DNA from: JARYMI01 sp037444845
GTDB lineage: Bacteria; Acidobacteriota; Aminicenantia; Aminicenantales; UBA8522
NCBI GenBank assembly: GCA_037444845.1
Contig: JBBILQ010000090.1
Coordinates: 1 to 6,310, forward strand
DNA length: 6,310 bases
Direction of reading: 5' to 3'
Positions 1 to 5,832 of this stretch are shown piece after piece (position 1 is the first letter of the stretch; every line of letters begins with the position of its first letter). Made by a program: the position numbers and the translations under genes. The notes beneath the pieces are model-generated. The model ran no database searches and was not told the origin of the DNA. It saw only the letters and a list, made by a program, of their open reading frames with translations.

Positions 1-2
1 AA

Positions 3-113
3 ATCACGGCTAACGAGCTCTATGATATTCTTCAAAATGATCTGGGTGACATCGGAAAATTCCTGAGTGAGATGGAGATTTTCCTGAGAAAATATAAAAA
101 GCAAGTGCGTTAA
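3..113 (+). CDS. C-terminal end of an unidentified protein (partial, 5' end outside window)
   Basis: An open frame enters from the left edge and ends at the TAA at 111-113, giving 36 residues (begins ITANELYD, ends KYKKQVR). The other two plus frames stop within this stretch. The peptide is strongly helical in composition, with alternating Leu/Ile/Phe and Glu/Lys, and ends in a basic tail, as seen at the ends of many small cytoplasmic proteins. No family can be named from so short a piece. It is convergent with the toxin remnant that ends at 205. That it is a real gene end rather than a chance open frame is likely but unproven. Confidence 0.45.
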   Translation: MTANELYDILQNDLGDIGKFLSEMEIFLRKYKKQVR

Positions 114-155
114 CCCTCTTTTTATCACCTGCCTTGGCGAGGAAAAATTCTGGAG

Positions 156-176
156 GAGCCTGTTAAAGCAGGGCTC
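156..176. terminator. possible bidirectional hairpin terminator between convergent genes
   Basis: GAGCC (156-160) pairs with GGCTC (172-176), and the stem continues as CTG/CAG around a TTAAAG loop with one bulged G. It lies between two genes that end toward each other (113 plus, 205 minus). A T-run follows about 10 nt away on the plus side (187-193), and on the minus side a T-run matching the A-run at 143-147 follows at a distance. Neither T-run abuts the stem, so this is not a textbook intrinsic terminator. Confidence 0.3.
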
Positions 177-204
177 AGGAAAGAATATTTTTTGGGCGTC
201 TTGG

Positions 205-552
205 TCAGGAGCCGGACAACAACAGGAGTAAGTTTTCTTTGCTCAAAACTTCAAGGTCGCCGGGATTCTCCAGGAAATTTTCAACATCCTTCCTCACAGC
301 CTTCCAATCCGCCTCCTTGACAACCTCATACAAAAAACCTTTCCAGTTTTCCTCCGCCGGATACTCCCCTTTCCATCCGGTCCGCCGCAGCGCATTCGCC
401 AGAAATGTCACATTCGGAACCAGATTTTTCCATTTTGTCAGGTACCAGCCCAAGTCGAAAAAATCCCTGCCTTTCGTGTATTTACGGCTCAAAAGAGCAT
501 AAATTTTTCCCGCCAATAAAGAAGCCAGGTCATAAGTCATGAACGAAAGCAA
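205..552 (-). pseudogene. C-terminal remnant of an AbiEii/AbiGii-family nucleotidyltransferase toxin
   Basis: The 115-residue product carries the hallmark C-terminal block of this family: DLASLLAGKIYALLSRKY, then TKGRDFFDLGWYL (about residues 8-38). The Lys of AGK, the Arg of LLSR and the RD/D pair of KGRDxxDL are the conserved positions. Full-length members are usually above 200 residues and begin with a catalytic GG-T-x-L/DLD-type nucleotidyltransferase half, which is absent here. The start shown is a TTG, but the frame stays open upstream to a stop at 649-651, and the residues just before it (ISRYFLL) still look family-like, so homology probably begins before 552. No catalytic half is visible in any minus frame of 553-820, and no AbiEi-like antitoxin is present. 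Family AbiEii proteins are toxins of type IV toxin-antitoxin/abortive-infection systems that transfer nucleotides; this fragment should be catalytically dead. I infer a decayed gene rather than an assembly error, as there are no Ns nearby. Confidence 0.75.
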
Positions 553-588
553 AAAATAACGGCTGATCGAATGCCCGCAGTTTTTCGG

Positions 589-602
589 CCATTGCGCAAT
601 GG
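589..602. repeat. perfect 14-bp palindrome CCATTGCGCAATGG
   Basis: CCATTGC is followed directly by its reverse complement GCAATGG. With one extra G the symmetry continues outward to GGCC (587-590) and GGCC (602-605). No T-run follows on either strand, so it is not an intrinsic terminator. It lies 37 bp upstream of the toxin remnant's TTG start. A dimeric-repressor operator or a recombination scar are both possible; its function is unknown. Confidence 0.6.
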
Positions 603-740
603 GCCAAGGGCTGCTCTCAGAATATGCTGAAACGCCTGGGAAATGTCGTTACCGAAATAGCAGGAAAAGTCCTTGACATTTACACATGGCTACCTTCAGG
701 AATTTCGCGATCAGCCTCTTGCCCTATGTCTACTACGACT

Positions 741-769
741 TTGACGTTACCGTGATTTTCCCTTATCTG
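741..769 (+). promoter_or_regulatory. weak sigma-70-like promoter candidate for the MNT-HEPN pair
   Basis: TTGACG (741-746) is a 5/6 match to the -35 consensus, and 17 bp later comes TATCTG (764-769), a 3/6 match to the -10. A better -10-like word, TATCAT (795-800), has no good -35 at the right distance. A start near 776 would leave a leader of about 45 nt before the ATG at 821. This is only a candidate. Confidence 0.25.
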
Positions 770-820
770 ATTAGACCGGAGAGACTTTCTATGTTATCAT
801 CAGATTGGATGTGAATAATC

Positions 821-1147
821 ATGACGGATGGACCAAAAACAGAAACATTGAGGGAATTAAAAGAATCCCTGGAGTCCTTACTTGGCGATCGGTTGGTGAA
901 AATGGTCCTTTTTGGTTCGATGGCGAGAGGAGATTGGAGCGATGAGTCGGATGCGGATGTCGCGATTATCATTCGGGGACTCACCAGGGAACTGAAACGC
1001 CGGATTCTTGATCAAGTGGCGGAGGTAGAACTCAAACATCTAACGCCCATATCAGCCTTGGTCCTCTCGGAGGACGAATTTAATCATCTGAAAAAAAGAG
1101 AGAGGCGGATCGCCCTTGATATCGAAAAAGAAGGGATCCTTTTATGA
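821..1147 (+). CDS. minimal nucleotidyltransferase (MNT domain), probable antitoxin partner of the HEPN protein
   Basis: The 108-residue protein is a single nucleotidyltransferase-fold domain. The signature GSMARGD...SDESDADV is clear: G32-S33 of the nucleotide-binding loop and D44/D46 as the metal-binding acids. The tail IALDIEKEGILL matches the conserved end of MNT proteins paired with HEPN partners. About 100 residues is normal for the family. No acidic residue is obvious on the following strand (ISALVLSEDEF), as is common in this subgroup. Known relatives such as MntA neutralise a HEPN ribonuclease, in the best-studied case by adding AMP groups to it. The start ATG at 821 has only a weak GGAT about 10 nt upstream. 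The stop overlaps the HEPN start by 4 bp, so the two are translated as a coupled unit. The assignment is firm; the antitoxin role is inferred from pairing. Confidence 0.9.
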   Translation: MTDGPKTETLRELKESLESLLGDRLVKMVLFGSMARGDWSDESDADVAIIIRGLTRELKRRILDQVAEVELKHLTPISALVLSEDEFNHLKKRERRIALDIEKEGILL

Positions 1148-1554
1148 ACGAGGAAAACAAGAGAGAGAACATCCGCGAAGAGATCGAACGAGCGCAGGAA
1201 GCAAAAAGAGCTGCCGATCTTCTTTTCAAAAATGGATTCCTCAAGGACGCCGTTTCAAAGCTTTACTATTCTCTTCTATACAGCATTAGGGCACTACTTT
1301 TGACAAAAGGTCTTGAGCCAAGAAGCCATGGGGGCGCGCTTCGACTCTTTGCTCTCCATTTCGTAAAGCCAGGGAGCTTTGAAGTGAGAGACTCTCACGT
1401 CTTCTCGAAGCTTATGAAATACCGGGAGGAAGCTGATTATAACCCGTCGTATGGATTCACCCGAGATGATTTCATTGAATTTAAAAGCGAAGCAGAGGCC
1501 GTGATTCACAAAATCATCACTCACCTGGAAGGAAAAAACTATCTACTTTCTTGA
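1144..1554 (+). CDS. HEPN domain protein (PF05168-like), probable toxin/RNase partner of MNT
   Basis: The 136-residue, all-helical protein fits the HEPN fold. Visible blocks are FLKDAVSKLYYSLLYSIRALLL (residues 32-53), then GLEPRSHGGALRLFALHFV (56-74), and the diagnostic REEADYNPSYGF (94-105). These match the HEPN group in which long-chain members read R-x-x-ADY-x-P. The canonical HepT active site RX4HXY is not evident: R67-LFAL-H72 has the R-X4-H spacing but is followed by FV, with no Tyr at the +2 position, so the modified-Tyr mechanism known for HepT may not apply. AAGGGA at 1131-1136, 7 nt before the ATG, is a good ribosome site, and ATGA overlaps the end of the MNT gene. HEPN/MNT pairs usually act as toxin-antitoxin modules; RNase activity is not demonstrable here. 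The gene is convergent with the co-polymerase, with 85 bp between stops and no good terminator seen. Confidence 0.85.
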   Translation: MNEENKRENIREEIERAQEAKRAADLLFKNGFLKDAVSKLYYSLLYSIRALLLTKGLEPRSHGGALRLFALHFVKPGSFEVRDSHVFSKLMKYREEADYNPSYGFTRDDFIEFKSEAEAVIHKIITHLEGKNYLLS

Positions 1555-1639
1555 CTTGGCCGATCTGGCTTTTCTCTCCCTTTTTATCTTCTCGCCCGGC
1601 TTGCGGAAATGCTGAGGCAGCTTATTAACGAATTGGCCG

Positions 1640-2710
1640 CTATTTTTTGCGGAAGAGGCCGGTGGCTGACTTGACATCCCTTTTGATGGCGTTAATGTGG
1701 CCGTAAAACTCGCGGTACTTTTCGTCCTCAAGGTTGGCCTTTGATTTCGAGAAAAACTCAAGGACAAAGGCGAGGACGACGAACACAACCGATCCCAGGA
1801 AAAATGCCAGGATGACGTTGAGCTTCGTCCGCGGCTTGCTCTTGAAAAGCGGCGGCGAGGCCCTTTCAATAATCTCGATGACCGGCTTTTTCTCCTGCTC
1901 TTCGATCTTGGCCAGCTCTAACTGCTTCTTGAGCGTGATGTAAACCTCTTCCTGCACCTTGACGCTCCTCTTTAGCCGGTCCAGCTCTAACTCGAGCTCG
2001 GGCGTCACGATCTTCTTGTTCCTGGCCGTAAAATCCGCCAGCTCCGCCTCGGCCTTCTTCAGCAGGGCGTGATTTTCCGCGACCTGGTTTTCGATGAAGA
2101 CCCGGTTTTGCTTGGCTTTCGTATCCTTGATGTCCTGGTTGTAAAGGACGAGCTCATCCAAAAAAGCATTGACGATTGCCGCCGAAAGTTCCCGCTCCTT
2201 GGTCGAATAGCTCAGGCCGATGACCTTGGTCGTCCGGTCAACAGAGACTTTAAGGCTCCCGGACATCGCCCTTATCGCCTTCGACAGTTTCTGTGCCTCG
2301 TCGCCCCCTTTGATTTTATAATAAGCGAAAAGGTCGAATTCCCCTTCGGCGCTCTTGCTTTTAAACGCCTTATGCGCAATCCTCTCCAGAAAAGGCGCGC
2401 TCTTTAAAAGCTCTGCGTAATACTCGGAGGTGACGTTGTCCTCGAGAGTCTCCAACTTCCCCCCGCCCGCCCCGATGAGCGTCCCCATCCTCGAGACCAT
2501 CTCCGGGTTTTTCGACGGCAGGAACTTGGCCGAGGCCGTGAACGTGGGCGCCATTGCTTTAGAGACAATCCCAGCCACTAAAACGCACAAAAACACTCCC
2601 CCGATAATCAGCCAGCGCCTTTTCAGCAGCACGTTGACATACTCGATTAAATGGACTTCTCCGTAGTCGTACTCGTCTATTCTCCGATTGTCCATCTTCG
2701 GCTCTTCCAT
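1640..2710 (-). CDS. Wzz/GNVR-type polysaccharide co-polymerase (chain-length determinant), no kinase domain
   Basis: The 356-residue protein has the polysaccharide co-polymerase layout: a short cytoplasmic N-terminus (YDYGEVHLIEYVNVLLKRR), membrane segment 1 (about 33-51), a periplasmic domain beginning APTFTASAKFLPS, a long coiled coil (about 195-275), a GNVR-like block (PELELELDRLKRSVKVQEEV), a proline-rich segment (ASPPLFKSKPRTK), membrane segment 2 (about 298-320) and a basic cytoplasmic tail. The tail has no Walker motif or Tyr cluster, so no tyrosine kinase is fused. It works with an inner-membrane polymerase, controlling chain length of capsule, O-antigen or exopolysaccharide, and contacts the OPX protein encoded just upstream. 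Its ATG follows the corrected OPX stop by 2 bp (TAA-GG-ATG), which implies translational coupling. An alternative start at Met6 (2695) has a better-spaced GGAAG about 8 nt upstream, so the first five residues are uncertain. The polymer type cannot be told. Confidence 0.9.
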   Translation of the reverse strand: MEEPKMDNRRIDEYDYGEVHLIEYVNVLLKRRWLIIGGVFLCVLVAGIVSKAMAPTFTASAKFLPSKNPEMVSRMGTLIGAGGGKLETLEDNVTSEYYAELLKSAPFLERIAHKAFKSKSAEGEFDLFAYYKIKGGDEAQKLSKAIRAMSGSLKVSVDRTTKVIGLSYSTKERELSAAIVNAFLDELVLYNQDIKDTKAKQNRVFIENQVAENHALLKKAEAELADFTARNKKIVTPELELELDRLKRSVKVQEEVYITLKKQLELAKIEEQEKKPVIEIIERASPPLFKSKPRTKLNVILAFFLGSVVFVVLAFVLEFFSKSKANLEDEKYREFYGHINAIKRDVKSATGLFRKK

Positions 2711-2712
2711 CC

Positions 2713-5659
2713 TTATTTCTCGGCTGTCCTTCCCGTTTCGCCTTCGCTTCCGCTCCCCCTTTCAGCCCCTTTCTTGAAGGGGATTTCGATGACGCACCCG
2801 GGAAGAATNNNNNNNNNNGGGCTCTATTTCTGGGTTGAAAACAGCCGCTCCCTTTCTCTCGATTGACGTCCCGTCCGGAAGATAGATGACCATCTCTGCC
2901 GCGTTTGCGTCAGTCGCATACCCGCCGCAAAAACCTATGTAGTAATCAAGTTTTTCTCCCTCTTTGTACCTGATCGTGCTCGGATTCCTGACTGCGCCCC
3001 TCACCTCAATGTCCCCGGTTTTTAGCCTTCTCTCCTCCATCTCCCCGCTCTTAAAAGCGACCTCGATAACGCATCCGGGAAGAATCTTAGGGTTAAACGC
3101 CAGTATTCCTCTGCTCTCCTGAACGTCTCCGTCGGCAAAGTGAACGACGATAGTCCTTAAATCCGCATCTTCCCTGTACCCGCCGCACAAATCGACGTAG
3201 TAATTCAACCTCTCGCCTTTTCTGAACTCGACCAACATCGGCTTCCTTACCGCTCCCCTGACCTCGACAACCTCCGGCCCTCTTTCTTCGCCTTTGAACG
3301 GCACCTCGATGACGCTCCCGGGAAGGATGGACGAAACACCGCCGAACGTCTTTTTCCTGGCCGCGGCCCCGCCCGGAAGATAAACGACGACGTTCTTCTT
3401 GTCAGCCTCCTTATGATACCCCCCGCTCAAATCAATGTAATAATCCAGCCCTTTGCCGCTCCGGTGCTGAAAGATGGCCGGGTTCATCACCGCGCCCTTG
3501 ACCTCGACGCAGCCCGGGTTGGGCGGGACATAAATGCGGTCTCCGTCCTTGAGCACGAGATCGTACGCTCCGCCCGGCCCCCCCAGCGCGCCCTTGAGGT
3601 TTATGGCGATCTTTTCGCTCGCTTCCTGCCTCGCCCTCGACATGTCGATGATGTCCCTCCGCCGGAAAAGGACGGCGCCCTCGGCAAATGCCGTGCTTTT
3701 CAAACCCCCGGCCCGCTTGACGAGGCTTGAAAGCCTTTCTTCTCTCGTTAGCAGCGAATAACTCCCCTGATATTTTATTTCCCCTTCGACGCTCACGACC
3801 GGCAGCGGCTCCCACTCGGGCAGGTTCCTGATAACGACTTTATCGAAGGTCTCAAGCCTGATCTTTCGTTCTGGCGGGATGACGGCGAAATCCTTCTCCA
3901 CCGGCACGACGAGCGTGGCCACACTCCTCTGGCTGCCCTCTTCCCCCGGTTCCATCCTTCCGATGATCGCCTCAACCTTGTAGGCATCCGGCCTCAACCC
4001 GCCGGCCACAAGGATCAAGTCCTCCAGGGTCATGTTCTCCGCCAGATTATAAACACCTGGCCGGATGACCAGCCCCTCGATCGTCACAAAAGGTTTTTGT
4101 TCCAGGCTTTCATAAGAATAGACGACAACCCGGTCCGAGCTTTCAAGGGGGATGTTCTCGCTCCTTTCCCCCTCCAGCAATTTCCCTAAATTGAAGGTGA
4201 TGATCGTCTCCTCGATCTGGCCGGGCGATTTCCTGAAAACGTGGGCCATCCCCAAATACGCCCGCTTCTTAATATCTTCGTCCTGAAAACCTCCCCTCGA
4301 GAAAATCAGGTCATAGAGCGTCATATTCTCCGGAAGCACATATGTCCCCGGCTCCTTGACGTGTCCTTCGAGGACGACGAACTTATCCTTTCCCCTGATC
4401 TCGTAGGTCGAATAGGTCATCACCTGGTCAAGCTCTCTGAGCTGGAAATTTTTCTCTTCGTTTCCCGTAAAAACGTAATGGCCAGGCCTTTCTTCTTTAT
4501 ACAGGTCCTTGAGCGAGAAGATGGTGAGCTTCTTGGAAAAGTCCTCCGCCGTCCTCACCAAATCAGCCCGGTCGAGATAAACCTCCTCCTTCAGTCCTTC
4601 AGCCTGCTCAACGAGGTCCTTGACTGTCATCCCGGGAACGAACTGATAAATTCCCGGCCTCTTGATCCCCTTCCCCTGAATCTCAACCATCCTCCGCCTG
4701 ACGACGATATTGGGAAAGACCGTCACCTCATCCCCGTCAACGAGGCTAAAATCCTGGCCCGGCCCGCTCACGATCTTTTCCAGGCCCAGGTCGATGAATT
4801 TCTCCCCGATATTAACCTCGAATCTTTTTACCTGGGCCCGGTTCAGGTAGGCGTTGGGGGTCAGGCCCCCGGCAAAGCGGAGCAAATCCTTGATCCCTTC
4901 TTTCCCCACCATCTCGTAGATTCCGGGCCTCTTCACTTCGCCCTTGATCGNNNNNNNNNNNNNNNNNNNNNNNNNNNNNNNNNCTCCGTACTTGACTCTG
5001 TTCTTCTTTGTGTCCATCTTGCCGGTGATGAGAAGGTCGTAAAGGTCAACGACATCGACCGTGCCGTCAGCTCTCCTTATTCTTATCTCCCGGAGCGAGC
5101 CAGTCTCTTTGACGCCGCCGGCGTTGTTCAGTAAGTTCAAGATTGTGGCTACGGCCGAGCTTATCGTATATGTCCCCTGGCTTTTGACCTCGCCCACGAC
5201 ATAAACAAGGAGCTTCCGCACCTTGCCTAACTTGACATCGACAAAGGCCGTGCTGGCCCCCGGGTTTTCGATGTTGATATAGCTCGAATAAATGCGCGAG
5301 AGGCTTTCCGTAATCAGCCTTTTTGATTCCCTGAGGCTTACCCCGTTCGTAAAGACTCTCCCGCCTTCATCGGGGAGCTCGATAAACCCGTCCTCGCTCA
5401 CCGTCAGGGCATGCCTGAGGTTGAGCTGCCCCCAGACCGAGATGATGATTTCATCCCCCGGGCTGATGAGGTAGTCTTCATCCACCGGCCCCTCGACGAT
5501 GGGCTCGGGCAGAGCGCGGAATATATCGTATCCGAAAGCGGCCGGAGGCGGCTGTTGTTCTTGCGATTGAGCTTGCTGCTGGGCAGGACTTGGATAAGAG
5601 CATAATCCGATGAGAAGAAGGGCAATGACTAACTTAAAAACGAATTTTTTATTTTTCAT
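2713..5659 (-). CDS. large multi-SLBB polysaccharide export protein (Wza-like OPX), interrupted by two assembly gaps
   Basis: The protein is about 980 residues, far longer than Wza (about 380). Residues 1-27 form a signal peptide ending SPA-QQ; Cys20 follows Leu, so it is not a good lipobox. Residues about 62-145 are the poly-export (PES) domain (YLISPGDEIIISVWGQ). Nine SLBB-type units follow, starting near 149, 238, 325, 428, 525, 622, 718, 797 and 884; most read (V/I)xGxVxxPGxY...LxxxAGGL, and the last three diverge to VRGAVRxP...YYxxxCGGY and are close copies of each other. A 33-N gap (4951-4983) removes 12 codons but keeps the frame. A 10-N gap (2809-2818) does not: read straight through, the frame ends at 2762 with a nonsense tail, whereas the other frame gives ILPGCVIEIPFKKG plus a hydrophilic tail to TAA at 2713-2715, matching the earlier units and placing the stop 2 bp before the next gene. 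The start ATG has AAAGGAG 10 nt upstream (5670-5676). No C-terminal amphipathic helix is seen, so a separate outer-membrane barrel is probably needed. Confidence 0.9.
2809..2818. other. assembly gap (10 N), frame-breaking, inside SLBB repeat region
   Basis: Ten Ns interrupt the OPX gene. The coding frame before the gap (ending VFNPEIEP) and the one after it (starting ILPGCVIE) are not compatible with 10 missing bases; the true length must be a multiple of 3. Ten is a common placeholder, so the real size is unknown. Confidence 0.9.
4951..4983. other. assembly gap (33 N), frame-preserving, end of first SLBB unit
   Basis: The 33 Ns lie between KYG and IKGEVKRPG of the OPX protein, and the frame is the same on both sides. 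The flanking bases mean that the first hidden codon starts with G (fits the Asp of the usual GDxIxVP) and the last one ends in CG (Ala, Ser, Thr or Pro). The length suits the missing strand, so the size is probably close to real. Confidence 0.85.
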
Positions 5660-5687
5660 CTCGCATGAACTCCTTTAGCTCCCACAT
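5649..5687 (-). other. possible 12-codon leader ORF overlapping the OPX start
   Basis: ATG at 5687 opens a frame reading MWELKEFMRDEK and stops at TAA (5649-5651), overlapping the first 11 bases of the OPX gene in another frame. The OPX ribosome site lies inside it. It would begin only a few bases after the predicted transcription start, and no ribosome site precedes it. It may be chance. Confidence 0.15.
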
Positions 5688-5700
5688 GATGGTGGTTTGA

Positions 5701-5729
5701 ATTTTATCCGATTCGCTTCGCCCTGTCAA
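5701..5729 (-). promoter_or_regulatory. sigma-70 promoter of the OPX/co-polymerase operon (TTGACA-N17-TAAAAT)
   Basis: On the minus strand TTGACA (5729-5724) is a perfect -35, followed after exactly 17 bp by TAAAAT (5706-5701), a 5/6 match to the -10. Transcription should begin near 5694, giving a leader of about 35 nt that includes the AAAGGAG ribosome site. This is the only good promoter upstream of the operon. Confidence 0.8.
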
Positions 5730-5797
5730 CAAGATTGCCGCAAGAGTGGCAGCAAAAGTCGCAGCGCAAGGTTTTCGACGTTTTAACGACTTTTTTC

Positions 5798-5826
5798 TTG
5801 ACATATCAGGCGGGAATGAATAAAAT
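5798..5826 (+). promoter_or_regulatory. sigma-70 promoter of the C1A peptidase gene (TTGACA-N17-TAAAAT)
   Basis: TTGACA (5798-5803) and TAAAAT (5821-5826) are 17 bp apart, the same two hexamers and spacing as the divergent operon promoter. The predicted start near 5833 leaves an unusually long leader of about 143 nt before the ATG at 5976. Confidence 0.8.
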
Positions 5827-5832
5827 TCTACG

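Larger units (their letters stand above)
553..820. other. non-coding or decayed stretch between toxin remnant and MNT gene
   Basis: No frame gives a recognisable protein. The longest plus-strand candidate is a 42-codon ORF (ATG at 686-688, TGA at 812-814) that lacks a clear ribosome site and resembles nothing I know. Minus-strand frames show only short pieces with stops and none of the AbiEii N-terminal motifs. The stretch contains a perfect 14-bp palindrome at 589-602 and weak promoter-like words upstream of the MNT gene. It is most simply read as a scar left after loss of the toxin gene's 5' half, plus the promoter region of the MNT-HEPN pair. Confidence 0.5.

Noticed and set aside
239..502. 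Plus-strand ORF opposite the toxin remnant
   Set aside because: The minus frame carries the AbiEii-family AGK/KGRD motifs; the plus frame shows nothing recognisable.
673..678. Perfect TTGACA word
   Set aside because: No acceptable -10 box is found 15-19 bp downstream on the plus strand, so it is not called a promoter.
686..814. 42-codon plus-strand ORF before the MNT gene
   Set aside because: No ribosome site, no recognisable content, and it spans the likely promoter region.
1543..1869. Basic, Arg/Ser-rich minus-strand ORF of 108 codons
   Set aside because: It overlaps the co-polymerase's second membrane segment and tail in a different frame; the co-polymerase frame is the conserved one.
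3432..3815. Minus-strand ORF in another frame within the OPX gene
   Set aside because: The Arg/Gly/Ala-rich translation is typical of a shifted GC-rich frame, while the OPX frame shows SLBB motifs throughout.
4241..5134. 297-codon plus-strand ORF opposite the OPX gene
   Set aside because: It runs antisense to clearly conserved SLBB units, crosses the N gap and has no recognisable domain; it is a by-product of the GC-rich codons on the other strand.
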